Shown here: positions 44,629 through 53,684 of the stretch, piece by piece | Numbering within the stretch: the first letter of the stretch is position 1 | How the letters are laid out: every line of letters starts with the position of its first letter | DNA from: Flavobacterium aeripolare | GTDB lineage: Bacteria > Bacteroidota > Bacteroidia > Flavobacteriales > Flavobacteriaceae | Direction: 5' to 3' | Assembly: GCF_013294025.1 (NCBI RefSeq) | Contig: NZ_JABSNL010000011.1 | Location: 62,001-126,000 of the forward strand | DNA length: 64,000 nucleotides | Notes under the pieces: generated by a model | Told to the model about the DNA's origin: nothing | What the model saw: only the letters and a program-made list of their open reading frames with translations | Database searches by the model: none | Position numbers and translations under genes: made by a program

Positions 44629-45009
44629 CTACATCAATTTTTTAAGGTTAGCAATCTTGGCAGAAATCCCAAAAGAAAAGGTCTTACTATCTACTTGAAT
44701 CTGCTCATAAATAGCTAATGCTTTAGCTTTGTAATCAAATTGGTTACCTACAGAATAAGTTATCAAAAAATCGGCAAACTTTTCTTTTTGCTCCCAATCC
44801 ATTTCGTATTTATCTAACACTTTTATCAAATCTTTTTCTTCAATTTGATCCAGAATAACAGTTGTTAAATCAAAATCTGTCAATTGATTATCGATTAAAC
44901 TTGTGTCCTCCATATTCCAAATCTTCGGAGCAAAAACATAGGCAAGCAAGGTATTTAACATCTTGTCTGCCTTTAATTTTTTCTCGTCTCTTACTCCTTT
45001 GTTTAGCAT
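44629..45009 (-). CDS. Conserved-looking hypothetical protein
   Basis: A 126-aa soluble, mostly helical acidic protein without signal peptide or membrane segment (MLNKGVRDEKKLKADKML..., KVLDKYEMDWEQKEKFADFLITY). No motif recognised. It lies between hemE and the OmpA lipoprotein in the same direction. The codon use matches its neighbours, so I regard it as real. Confidence 0.6.
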   Translation of the reverse strand: MLNKGVRDEKKLKADKMLNTLLAYVFAPKIWNMEDTSLIDNQLTDFDLTTVILDQIEEKDLIKVLDKYEMDWEQKEKFADFLITYSVGNQFDYKAKALAIYEQIQVDSKTFSFGISAKIANLKKLM

Positions 45010-45019
45010 TATTTTGAGT

Positions 45020-45362
45020 TTTCGGTTTTCAGTTTTCAGTCGCAGTGAGCAGTCGCAGTGGTCAGTTTTCAGTAGCAGTCTCAGTGATCAGTTGGCAGTC
45101 GCGGTTTGCGGTTTTCATTAGCAGTCTCAGTTGGCAGTCGCGGTTTGCTGTTAACAGTAACTAATTTTCTGTATGGAGATACATGTGGATTTGTAATTGC
45201 TACTTACAACTCACTGAACAGCCAAAGTTGAATACTGAGACTGTAAACTGAAACTGAGTACTAATAATCGCAAATTGAGACTGAGACTGAGACTGAATAC
45301 TGAGACTGAAAACTAATCACCGTCAACTGAGACTGAGACTGAGACTGAGACTGTAAATTGTA
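45020..45362. repeat. Simple-sequence region of (GAGACT)/(AGTCTC) repeats with inverted arms
   Basis: 358-bp non-coding gap between hemE and the next gene. Left part (45030-45150): many CAGTCGCAGT, CAGTCTCAGT, CAGTTGGCAGT repeats. Right part (45225-45360): the complementary ACTGAGACTG repeats, with four consecutive GAGACT hexamers near 45330-45352. The arms are reverse complements, so the region can fold into a large hairpin. Confidence 0.85.
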
Positions 45363-45367
45363 AAAAC

Positions 45368-46393
45368 CTACTGTCCGTATTCCTTCACAGCATCAATAAA
45401 CGCCTTAGCGTGATCTACTGGAATATTTGGTAAAATACCGTGACCTAAGTTCACGATGTATTTATCTTTTCCGAATTCGTCAATCATTTCGTGAACCATT
45501 TTCTTGATTACCGGAATTGGCGATAACAATCTTGATGGATCGAAATTTCCTTGCAAAGTAATGTTTCCACCAGAAAGGTATCTTGCGTTTCTAGGCGAAC
45601 AAGTCCAGTCTACTCCTAATGCAGAAGCACGGCTTTTTCCCATTTCGCCAAGAGCAAACCAACAACCTTTTCCGAAAACAATAACCGGAGCATCGTCAGC
45701 AAGTGCTTCAACGATTTGGTTGATGTATTTCCATGAAAATTCTTGATAGTCAACTGGAGACAACATTCCGCCCCACGAGTCAAAAATTTGAACGGCATTT
45801 ACTCCCGCTTTCACTTTTTCTTTTAGGTATAAAATAGTGGTATCTGTGATTTTTTGTAATAAAACATGTGCCGCTTCTGGGTATTGAAAACAAAATCCTT
45901 TAGCTTTATCAAAGCTTTTTGATCCTTGTCCTTCTACCGCGTAGCACATAATTGTCCAAGGCGAACCTGCGAAACCAATTAATGGCACCTCATCGTTCAA
46001 CATTTCCTTAGTCAATTTGATAGCATCAAAAACATATCCTAACGTTTCATGAACATCAGGAACAATTACGTTCTCAACATCTTGAATCGTACGAATTGGA
46101 TGTGGCAAATACGGACCAAAATTTGGTTTCATCTCTACATCAATCCCCATTGCTTGTGGAATCACCAAGATATCTGAGAACAAAATCGCAGCATCTGGAG
46201 CGATTCTACGAATAGGTTGCACCGTAATTTCGGCAGCCAATTCTGGAGTTTGACAACGGGTGAAAAAATCATATTTATCACGCAATGCGATAAATTCTGG
46301 TAAATACCTACCCGCTTGACGCATCATCCATACTGGCGGACGCTGTACTGTTTCTCCTTTTAATGCTCTTAAAAATAAGTCGTTTTTTATCAT
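45368..46393 (-). CDS. hemE: Uroporphyrinogen decarboxylase
   Basis: Decarboxylates uroporphyrinogen III to coproporphyrinogen III. Signature near the N terminus [47 protein letters not shown] and [13 protein letters not shown]. 341 aa. Third gene after hemC and hemD on the minus strand. Confidence 0.98.
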   Translation of the reverse strand: MIKNDLFLRALKGETVQRPPVWMMRQAGRYLPEFIALRDKYDFFTRCQTPELAAEITVQPIRRIAPDAAILFSDILVIPQAMGIDVEMKPNFGPYLPHPIRTIQDVENVIVPDVHETLGYVFDAIKLTKEMLNDEVPLIGFAGSPWTIMCYAVEGQGSKSFDKAKGFCFQYPEAAHVLLQKITDTTILYLKEKVKAGVNAVQIFDSWGGMLSPVDYQEFSWKYINQIVEALADDAPVIVFGKGCWFALGEMGKSRASALGVDWTCSPRNARYLSGGNITLQGNFDPSRLLSPIPVIKKMVHEMIDEFGKDKYIVNLGHGILPNIPVDHAKAFIDAVKEYGQ

Positions 46394-46455
46394 TTTATTG
46401 CTATTGGCTAGTCGCTTTTGGCTTTTAGCTGATGGTTTATCTTGTTTTGTTTCTT

Positions 46456-47148
46456 TTAATTACCTTCTTCAGGCATTGGTGTGTAATGCTGAATTACTTC
46501 GAGAATTACTTCTTCAATAGTAGGCACTTCAGGAATTATGATATTTTTTATTTTTTTCTCTTCTAGGGCAGCAGCTGTTGTGCTACCAATACAAAAGCAA
46601 AATTCTTTTTTGATTTTATTATTCGATAAATAACTTTCTACAGCTGATGGACTGAAGAACAGTATTCCGTCAAAATTTTCTTGATCCGAAATTTTAAACG
46701 GCGCTAATGTAGTTTGGTACACTTCGATTTCGTTAAACGTAATTCCGGCATCTTTCAAAGCTTGTGGCAACGTCTCTTTACGCAAGTTTCCGCTAAAAAA
46801 AGTATAGCTTTCTTGGTTGTAGATTAAGGTAATAATCTCCGCTAATTCTGATGCATAATCAAGATAAACGTCTACAGTAAACCCATTTGCTTCTAATAAT
46901 TCTTTGGTTTTGATACCCACACAAAAAACTGGTTTGGTTTTTAATGCTTCCCAGCCGTTTTGCTCCATCAAACTAATAACAGCATTTTGACTACTAAAAA
47001 TTAAATTGGTATTGATTTTGTCTAGATCAAAAAGGTTATTTTTAATTTCGATAAAATCTTGTTCTAATAGATCAAAATCTGCGTCCAGAAATACTTGTCT
47101 CTGTTCGTCTGATAATGTTTTAGTGGATAAGATGCTTATTTGGCTCAT
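46456..47148 (-). CDS. hemD: Uroporphyrinogen III synthase
   Basis: Ring closure of hydroxymethylbilane with inversion of ring D. Sequence conservation in the family is low; the HemD fold is suggested by [33 protein letters not shown] and [15 protein letters not shown], ending [17 protein letters not shown]. 230 aa. Overlaps hemC by one base, which confirms the identity. Confidence 0.95.
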   Translation of the reverse strand: MSQISILSTKTLSDEQRQVFLDADFDLLEQDFIEIKNNLFDLDKINTNLIFSSQNAVISLMEQNGWEALKTKPVFCVGIKTKELLEANGFTVDVYLDYASELAEIITLIYNQESYTFFSGNLRKETLPQALKDAGITFNEIEVYQTTLAPFKISDQENFDGILFFSPSAVESYLSNNKIKKEFCFCIGSTTAAALEEKKIKNIIIPEVPTIEEVILEVIQHYTPMPEEGN

Positions 47149-48074
47149 TATTTCTTCAAATTATTTTTGATTTCCGTCATCAGTTTTATTCCTCCATTAT
47201 TCAGCACTTCTTGAGCCGAATAAAATCCTAGTTTCTTCCATTCTTCGATAGGAACAATTTTATCAACTTCAATTTTTTCTTTTCCGTCAAGCGAAAACAA
47301 TACTCCTTGAAAATGGATGGTATCTTCTTCTTCATTATAACGTGCCAAAGCACCAATTGGCGCCGTACAACCGCCTTCGAGAGTTTTAAGGAATTGGCGT
47401 TCTATATAGGTTACGATTTCTGTTTCAATGTCATTTAAATGCGAAAGAGCATCAAGTGTAAAGGCATCATTTTGCATCGCCACCACAAGCATAGCGCCTT
47501 GTGCTGGTGCAGGAATCATCCAATCTAAGTTGATGTAATTCTCTGGTTTCAAATTGATTCTTTCTAATCCTGCTGCTGCAAATACAGCGCCACTCCAGTC
47601 GCCTTCGTTGAGCTTTTTCATGCGCAAATTTACATTTCCGCGAAGGTCAACTACATTGTGGCTAGGATATTTGTTTAACCATTGTGCTTGACGACGCAAA
47701 CTTCCAGTGGCAATAGTTCCAGAAGCAGTAAGAAAATCAAGGTTTCCTTTGTGCACTAAAATATCTAAGGTATTGGCTCTTTCAAGAACCGCTGCCTGCA
47801 CAATTCCTTGTGGCAAAGCAGTAGGAACATCTTTCATAGAATGCACTGCAATATCTACCGCACCATTAATCATGGCAACATCTAAAGTTTTAGTAAATAT
47901 ACCCGTAATTCCTAATTCGTACAGTGGCTTATCAAGAATGACATCTCCAGTTGATTTTACAGCAACAATTTCGGTTTTATAACCTAAATCATTTAACTTT
48001 TTCTCTACAATATGTGCTTGCCAAAGTGCGAGTTCGCTATCGCGAGTTCCTATTCTTATTGTCTTTTCTGCCAT
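47148..48074 (-). CDS. hemC: Hydroxymethylbilane synthase (porphobilinogen deaminase)
   Basis: Polymerises four porphobilinogens. Dipyrromethane cofactor attachment C236 (LEGGCTAPIGAL), IRIGTRDSELALWQA at the N terminus, VHSMKDVPTALP, and LDLRGNV-like VVDLRGNVNLRM. 308 aa. Confidence 0.98.
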   Translation of the reverse strand: MAEKTIRIGTRDSELALWQAHIVEKKLNDLGYKTEIVAVKSTGDVILDKPLYELGITGIFTKTLDVAMINGAVDIAVHSMKDVPTALPQGIVQAAVLERANTLDILVHKGNLDFLTASGTIATGSLRRQAQWLNKYPSHNVVDLRGNVNLRMKKLNEGDWSGAVFAAAGLERINLKPENYINLDWMIPAPAQGAMLVVAMQNDAFTLDALSHLNDIETEIVTYIERQFLKTLEGGCTAPIGALARYNEEEDTIHFQGVLFSLDGKEKIEVDKIVPIEEWKKLGFYSAQEVLNNGGIKLMTEIKNNLKK

Positions 48075-48182
48075 TTTTATTTTTTGATCTCAAAATAAGT
48101 TTTGATTTAAAACCATTAAGAAATTAAGATTCATTAAGTTGTACTCTCTTCAAATAACTTCAAAATAAAGATTGTGTCAACC

Positions 48183-49439
48183 TTACTTCGCTGCTAATCC
48201 TATTTTAAAAACTTTTTCGATCCATTCAATGCTTTCATCCACCATTGTATCATCATCTTTTAAATGATTAGCAAACTGTGTGGTGATTTTTTGAATAATT
48301 CGTGCAGAAATAATTTCTGCTTGTTCTTCGTTAAAATCAGCTATTTTTTTACTTTGGAAATTCAACTCAGATTTTTTGATAGCATTCAATTTTTCTTTTA
48401 AGGCATGAATTGTAGGAGCAAATTTGCGTCCTTTTGTCCATACATTAAATTCTTCTTTGATTTCTTCGATGATAGCTTCCGCTGCAGGAATATGATTTTT
48501 TCTGTTTTCTAAAGTTTCGTCCGTTAATTGCGAGAGGTAATCCATGTGAATTAAAGTCACATCCTTTAAATCCTCAACATCTGCATGTACATTTTTCGGA
48601 ATTGATAAATCTAAAATTAACAACGGTTTTTTAAGGTTCAATATTGCCTTATCAACCGTAGGGTTTTGAGCTCCAGTAGCCACAACTACAACATCTGCTT
48701 TTTGTAATTCTAAATGTAACTCTGAGTAATCTTTTACAATAAGATTTAATTTCCCAGCTAGTCGTTCAGCCTTGTCTTTAGTTCTATTAATAAGAGTGAT
48801 GTGCTCATTCTTAGTATGTTTTACCAAGTTCTCACAAGTATTTCTACCTATTTTACCCGTACCAAATAACAAGATGTTCTTATTACCAATATCTTCAACG
48901 TTCTTAATAATATATTGAACCGCTGCAAAAGAAACCGAAGTCGCTCCTGAACTAATTTCTGTATCGTTTTTGATTTTTTTACTAGCCTGAATTACGGCAT
49001 TCACTAAGCGCTCCATGTAATTATTAGCTAATCCCATTGCTTTTGACTGCGTGAAACTAGAACGAATTTGAGATATAATTTCAAAATCCCCTAGAATCTG
49101 ACTATCTAAACCTGTTCCTACTCTAAAAATATGATTGATCGCTTCTTGGTTTTTATATACAAAACCTACTTTTTGAAACTCTTCTACACTACCGTTGCTG
49201 TTCTCACAAATCAATTTTATTAATTGAAAAGGATGCTCAGCAAAACCGTATATTTCAGTTCTGTTGCAGGTTGAAGTCACGATTAAACTCTCGATTCCTT
49301 CCGTTTTTGCTTGTTCTAGTAAACGTGTTTTTGCTAAAGTATCTAAGCTGAATTTACCTCTCATTTCGGCGTCAGCTTTTTTATAGCTTAATCCAACAGA
49401 ATAGAAATAGTGATGCTTTGATTGGTTATTATTTTCCAT
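48183..49439 (-). CDS. hemA: Glutamyl-tRNA reductase
   Basis: First committed step of C5 heme synthesis: reduces Glu-tRNA to glutamate-1-semialdehyde with NADPH. Catalytic C58 in TSTCNRTEIYG, NADPH loop GTGKIGRNTCENL, and the C-terminal dimerisation helix. ATG at 49439 (MENNNQSKHHYF, 418 aa) is preferred to a TTG at 49454 because the candidate -7 element lies at 49465-49472. The partner hemL, needed for the next step, is not in the window. Confidence 0.96.
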   Translation of the reverse strand: MENNNQSKHHYFYSVGLSYKKADAEMRGKFSLDTLAKTRLLEQAKTEGIESLIVTSTCNRTEIYGFAEHPFQLIKLICENSNGSVEEFQKVGFVYKNQEAINHIFRVGTGLDSQILGDFEIISQIRSSFTQSKAMGLANNYMERLVNAVIQASKKIKNDTEISSGATSVSFAAVQYIIKNVEDIGNKNILLFGTGKIGRNTCENLVKHTKNEHITLINRTKDKAERLAGKLNLIVKDYSELHLELQKADVVVVATGAQNPTVDKAILNLKKPLLILDLSIPKNVHADVEDLKDVTLIHMDYLSQLTDETLENRKNHIPAAEAIIEEIKEEFNVWTKGRKFAPTIHALKEKLNAIKKSELNFQSKKIADFNEEQAEIISARIIQKITTQFANHLKDDDTMVDESIEWIEKVFKIGLAAK

Positions 49440-49464
49440 ATAAATACTTTTCAAGAAAGTGAAG

Positions 49465-49472
49465 CAAAATTA
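49465..49472 (-). promoter_or_regulatory. TAnnTTTG promoter for hemA
   Basis: Minus-strand TAATTTTG, 25 bp before the ATG of hemA; no clear -33 TTG. Confidence 0.45.
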
Positions 49473-49566
49473 TCACTATAGTATTTATAAAAGTAACGCT
49501 GTAAGTACTTTTTATATCGCTACATGTTTTTTTACTTCTAAACAGCTGAAAATTACTAAAAAACCC

Positions 49567-49574
49567 TATTTTTG
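49567..49574 (+). promoter_or_regulatory. TAnnTTTG promoter for the AraC-type regulator
   Basis: TATTTTTG, 93 bp before the start at 49668; a long 5' leader would result. Confidence 0.4.
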
Positions 49575-49667
49575 TACTGAAATCAAGTTATATCGCTTCA
49601 CTTATTTAGAGTTGTTCTAAATTAAACGAAACGATAATTATTCGATTGTTCTTTAAAAAATATCGCT

Positions 49668-50540
49668 ATGGGTTCTCAAGAAATAATTAAAATAGAAGAT
49701 GATTTTACCTTAATTAGGTTTCAAAATGATAGCGCTGAGACATTCCTAGCGCAACGCGAAGTAAGCAGTGGCTTGATTCAGTTTCATTTTGGATTAAAAG
49801 GAGGTGCTAAATTTATCTTTAATCAAGGGAATTATGCTCTCGAACTTCAAGAGGAAAAATCGCTACTATTATACAATCCACAAAAAGAATTGCCCCTCAA
49901 TTTAGAGTTGGCTCCTAACTCATGGGTCATATCCGTAATTATTTCGATTAAAAAATTTCATGCCTTATTTTCTTCTGAGGCTGATTACATCACTTTTTTA
50001 AGTGGGGAGAATAAAGACAAGAAATACTATAATGAAGGGAAAATTAGTCCTTCAATGGCAATTGTTTTAAGTCAGTTGTTTCATTACAATTTACATCCTT
50101 CGATAAAAAACCTTTACTATCGCGGGAAAGGCTACGAGTTATTAAGTTTATACTTTAACCGCACCGAAGATCCAAATGCAGAGCAATGTCCGTTTCTTAC
50201 AGATGAAGACAATGTAATAAAAATTAGAAAAGCCAAAGAAATCATTTTAGCTAACATGGCTGAACCACCCGGATTGCAAGAATTAGCAGATCAAGTAGGT
50301 TTGACTTTGAAGAAACTTAAAATGGGTTTCAAGCAAATATATGGTGATACCGTCTACGGGTTTCTATTTGACTATAAAATGGATTTTGCTCGAAAACTAC
50401 TCGACAGCGGTTCTTATAATGTAAACGAGGTAGGATTAAAAATTGGGTACAGCACCGGAAGTCATTTTATTGCTGCCTTTAAAAAGAAATTTGCAACCAC
50501 ACCTAAAAAATACTTAATGTCTATAAATCCTGTCACTTAG
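49668..50540 (+). CDS. AraC/XylS family transcriptional regulator
   Basis: A 290-aa regulator: N-terminal sensory domain (1-180) of cupin-like character and a C-terminal double HTH (about 195-288; LQELADQVGLTLKKLKMGFKQIYG and VNEVGLKIGYSTGSHFIAAFKKKFATTPKKYL). It resembles PchR-type iron/siderophore regulators in its C-terminal part. It lies between divergent hemA and hemH, so control of heme or iron genes is plausible but inferred. Confidence 0.9.
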   Translation: MGSQEIIKIEDDFTLIRFQNDSAETFLAQREVSSGLIQFHFGLKGGAKFIFNQGNYALELQEEKSLLLYNPQKELPLNLELAPNSWVISVIISIKKFHALFSSEADYITFLSGENKDKKYYNEGKISPSMAIVLSQLFHYNLHPSIKNLYYRGKGYELLSLYFNRTEDPNAEQCPFLTDEDNVIKIRKAKEIILANMAEPPGLQELADQVGLTLKKLKMGFKQIYGDTVYGFLFDYKMDFARKLLDSGSYNVNEVGLKIGYSTGSHFIAAFKKKFATTPKKYLMSINPVT

Positions 50541-50612
50541 ACAGTATTGATTTTATATATTAAACAATAAATAAATAATAGTTAATCTCAATTTATAAAA
50601 AGTATGTTTCTG

Positions 50613-50620
50613 TACTTTTG
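50613..50620 (+). promoter_or_regulatory. TAnnTTTG promoter for hemH
   Basis: TACTTTTG, 18 bp before the hemH ATG. Confidence 0.5.
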
Positions 50621-50638
50621 TAAACAAAAAATCACACA

Positions 50639-51670
50639 ATGAAAGGCGTATTATTAGTAAACCTTGGATCTCCTGAAAGTCCTACACCCAAAGACGTTAA
50701 ACCGTATTTAGACGAATTTTTAATGGATAAATACGTAATTGACGTTCCGTTTTTATTACGAGCACTGCTTGTTCGCGGAATTATATTACAAACAAGACCT
50801 AAAAAATCGGCTGCCGCTTACGCAAAAATTTGGTGGGATGAAGGTTCGCCTTTAGTTGTTATCTCAAAGAGAATGCATGAAAAAGTAAAGCAACAAGTTG
50901 AAGTACCCGTTGCGCTAGCAATGCGTTACGGAAATCCTTCTATACTTGCAGGTTTACAAGAATTGAGGGACAAAGGGGTTACTGAAGTGTTGCTTTTTCC
51001 GTTGTACCCACAGCATGCTATGGCATCAACAACAACAATATTAGTACTAGCAGAAGAGCTGCGTAAAAAACATTTCCCAGAGATGAAATTTGCTTCTGTA
51101 CCTGCTTTTTATAACAAACCTGGTTATATTAAAAACTTAGCCGATTCTATCAAAGGACATTTGGCTAATTACGATTATGATCACTTACTGTTCTCTTACC
51201 ACGGTATTCCAGAGCGCCACATTCGCAAGACAGATGTAACTAAATCACATTGTAAAATCGATGGGTCTTGTTGCAATACACCATCACCAGCACATGAGTT
51301 TTGTTACCGTCATCAATGTTATGAAACAACAAAGCAAGTGGTGAAATTATTAGGAATTCCAGAAGGGAAATACAGCCAAACATTTCAATCACGTTTAGCA
51401 GGTGACAAGTGGTTAACACCTTATACTGACGTCGAAGTAAACAAAATGCCTGAAAAAGGAATTAAAAAATTAGCTGTAGTAACTCCTGCCTTTGTATCTG
51501 ACTGTTTAGAAACACTGGAAGAGATTGCAATGGAAGCTAACCATGAATTCAAAGCACACGGTGGAGAAGAGTTTTTAGCCATTCCTTGTTTAAACGATGG
51601 TGATGAATGGTGTGGTACCGTAAGTAACTGGATTAATAATTGGGCAATATCTGATAAGCTAGCATACTAA
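50639..51670 (+). CDS. hemH: Ferrochelatase
   Basis: Inserts Fe(II) into protoporphyrin IX (or coproporphyrin). Catalytic His188 (FSYHGIPERH); MKGVLLVNLGSPESPT start and DEFLMDKYVID are typical. The segment 205-227 carries five cysteines (HCKIDGSCCNT...EFCYRHQC), which is a possible internal [2Fe-2S] cluster site as described for some bacterial ferrochelatases; not proven. 343 aa. The stop TAA is followed at once by the ATG of the MATE gene. Confidence 0.97.
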   Translation: MKGVLLVNLGSPESPTPKDVKPYLDEFLMDKYVIDVPFLLRALLVRGIILQTRPKKSAAAYAKIWWDEGSPLVVISKRMHEKVKQQVEVPVALAMRYGNPSILAGLQELRDKGVTEVLLFPLYPQHAMASTTTILVLAEELRKKHFPEMKFASVPAFYNKPGYIKNLADSIKGHLANYDYDHLLFSYHGIPERHIRKTDVTKSHCKIDGSCCNTPSPAHEFCYRHQCYETTKQVVKLLGIPEGKYSQTFQSRLAGDKWLTPYTDVEVNKMPEKGIKKLAVVTPAFVSDCLETLEEIAMEANHEFKAHGGEEFLAIPCLNDGDEWCGTVSNWINNWAISDKLAY

Positions 51671-53029
51671 ATGGCAGTAACTACAGAGGAGTTAGGCACA
51701 CAAGACATTAAGAAACTCTTAATGAAACAAGCAATTCCAGCTTCGGTGGGAATTCTATTTATGTCGGTTAATATTTTAATCGACACCATTTTTGTGGGAC
51801 AATGGATCGGGTCACTTGCAATTGCTGCAGTGACCGTGGTCTTGCCTATTACTTTTTTTATCTCCTCTCTAGGAATGGCAATTGGTGTGGGTGGTGGTTC
51901 TGTTCTCTCTCGAGCATTAGGCGGGAATAATAAAGAAAAAGCACTGCTTACATTTGCAAACCAAATCATGATGACTTTTTTAGTTGCCTCTGTGTTTGTA
52001 GTACTAGGAATGTTTTTTAGCGACGAAATGCTAACGTTATTTGGTGCCAAAGGAGCTATTGTACAACCGGCCAAAGAGTTTTTCTTTCCCATTATTTTAT
52101 CGGTTCCCTTTTTAGCACTTTGCATGATGGGAAACAACATCATTAGAGCCGAGGGAAAAGCAAAATTTGCCATGTATGCCATGATTATTCCCGCTTTTGT
52201 AAACATTATTTTAGATATTGTTTTTATAAAATTAATGAACCTTGGAATGCTAGGAGCAGCATTAGCAACTTCTATATCGTATGTAATGTGCTTTCTATTT
52301 GTGCTGTGGTTCTTTGTTAATAAAAGTGAACTCAAATTAGAGCTCAAGCATTTTAAATTCAACTTTCCCATTATAAAAGAAATCACTGAGCTAAGCTTTG
52401 TGACATTTTCAAGACAAGGAGTAATTAGTATCTTGTCTATTATATTAAACCATACTTTGTACAATTATGGAGGAGAACATTCGATTGCTGTGTATGGTAT
52501 TATCAGTCGCATGCTAATGTTTGCTTTGTTTCCTGTACTGGGCATCACACAAGGATTTATTCCTATTGCCGGATATAATTTTGGAGCTAATAATTATAGT
52601 AGAGTTAAAGAGTCTATCCAAATTTCGATTAAATACGCGGCACTATTAGCTGCGGTAATATTTGTTGTTATACTATTTTTTGCAAAACCTATTGTTGCCG
52701 TTTTTACTACTGATCCGCAAGTAATTGCCGAAACACCCAATGCCCTACGATGGGTATTTGCGGCCTCGCCCATTATAGCCATACAATTAATAGGAGCTGC
52801 ATACTTTCAAGCAGCAGGAATGGCAAAAAAAGCCTTGTTTTTAACCTTAAGTAAACAAGGATTTTTCTTGATTCCGCTGGTGCTAATTTTACCCAATTTT
52901 TTCGGTATTTTTGGCGTTTGGATTTCCTTCCCTATTGCCGATGTGTTATCGACACTAATTACAGGATACTTTTTGAAAAAAGAAATGAATACTAAACTGA
53001 CAACTACAACCAATGGATCAATACTATAA
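51671..53029 (+). CDS. MATE family efflux transporter
   Basis: Cation-coupled multidrug/metabolite exporter with about twelve helices in 452 aa (two MATE repeats: QAIPASVGILFMSVNILIDTIFVG in the first, IPIAGYNFGANNYSRV motif in the second half). Directly joined to hemH and overlapping hemJ by 17 bp, so it is co-expressed with heme synthesis. Export of a porphyrin or heme-related compound is possible but unproven. Confidence 0.93.
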   Translation: MAVTTEELGTQDIKKLLMKQAIPASVGILFMSVNILIDTIFVGQWIGSLAIAAVTVVLPITFFISSLGMAIGVGGGSVLSRALGGNNKEKALLTFANQIMMTFLVASVFVVLGMFFSDEMLTLFGAKGAIVQPAKEFFFPIILSVPFLALCMMGNNIIRAEGKAKFAMYAMIIPAFVNIILDIVFIKLMNLGMLGAALATSISYVMCFLFVLWFFVNKSELKLELKHFKFNFPIIKEITELSFVTFSRQGVISILSIILNHTLYNYGGEHSIAVYGIISRMLMFALFPVLGITQGFIPIAGYNFGANNYSRVKESIQISIKYAALLAAVIFVVILFFAKPIVAVFTTDPQVIAETPNALRWVFAASPIIAIQLIGAAYFQAAGMAKKALFLTLSKQGFFLIPLVLILPNFFGIFGVWISFPIADVLSTLITGYFLKKEMNTKLTTTTNGSIL

Positions 53030-53678
53030 CTACCTTAAATCATTACATTTAATCTTTGTTATTACGTGGTTTGCGGGATTATTTTACATTGTCAGGCTTT
53101 TTGTATATCAAATAGAAGCATCAACAAAAACTTCACCTGAAAAAGAGATACTTCAAAAACAATATAAAATAATGACGTATCGATTATGGTATATCATTAC
53201 TTGGCCGTCGGCAGTTCTAGCAAGCATCTTTGCTTTTTGGATGTTATTTTTTACTACGACAGGTAGCGCTTGGTTACAAATGCCGTGGATGCATGTAAAA
53301 CTTGGCTTTGTTTTTGTGCTATACTTGTACCATGCAAAATGCCATAGCATCTTTAAACAACTACAAAATGATCAGGTAAATTACAGCACTAACTACATGC
53401 GATTGTGGAATGAGGGTGCAACAATTATCTTATTTTCAGTAGTATTTTTAGTAGTATTAAAAAATGCATTCAACTGGATTTATGGCGTAATAGGCATCAT
53501 TTTATTTTCGGTATTAATTATGTTGGGCTTTAAATTTTACAAAAGAATAAGAGAAAGAAAAGAAATTACCACATTAAAGAATCAAACTGATAATATAAAA
53601 AAATCAAAATTCATATTTACAGCTTTTCTTCAGTTAAAACGCGTGTCAAAAGAAAAACAAGCAAAAGAAAACAAATAA
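53013..53678 (+). CDS. hemJ: Protoporphyrinogen oxidase HemJ
   Basis: Membrane enzyme oxidising protoporphyrinogen IX to protoporphyrin IX, the step between hemF and hemH. Family features: H12 in SLHLIFVITWFAGLFYI, RLFVYQ, RLWYIITWPSAV, WMHVKLGFVFVLYLYH. Four hydrophobic helices and a charged C-terminal tail; 221 aa, slightly longer than typical. The C-terminal 55 residues are basic. Its place in a hem cluster without hemG/hemY supports the call. Confidence 0.93.
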   Translation: MDQYYNYLKSLHLIFVITWFAGLFYIVRLFVYQIEASTKTSPEKEILQKQYKIMTYRLWYIITWPSAVLASIFAFWMLFFTTTGSAWLQMPWMHVKLGFVFVLYLYHAKCHSIFKQLQNDQVNYSTNYMRLWNEGATIILFSVVFLVVLKNAFNWIYGVIGIILFSVLIMLGFKFYKRIRERKEITTLKNQTDNIKKSKFIFTAFLQLKRVSKEKQAKENK

Positions 53679-53684
53679 AATAAT

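Noticed and set aside
49440-49454. TTG start of hemA
   Set aside because: It would leave almost no leader after the -7 element at 49465-49472, and ATG 49439 begins a normal N terminus.
51667-52464. 265-codon minus-strand open frame
   Set aside because: Lies inside the MATE gene; composition is typical of an antisense shadow of a membrane protein gene.
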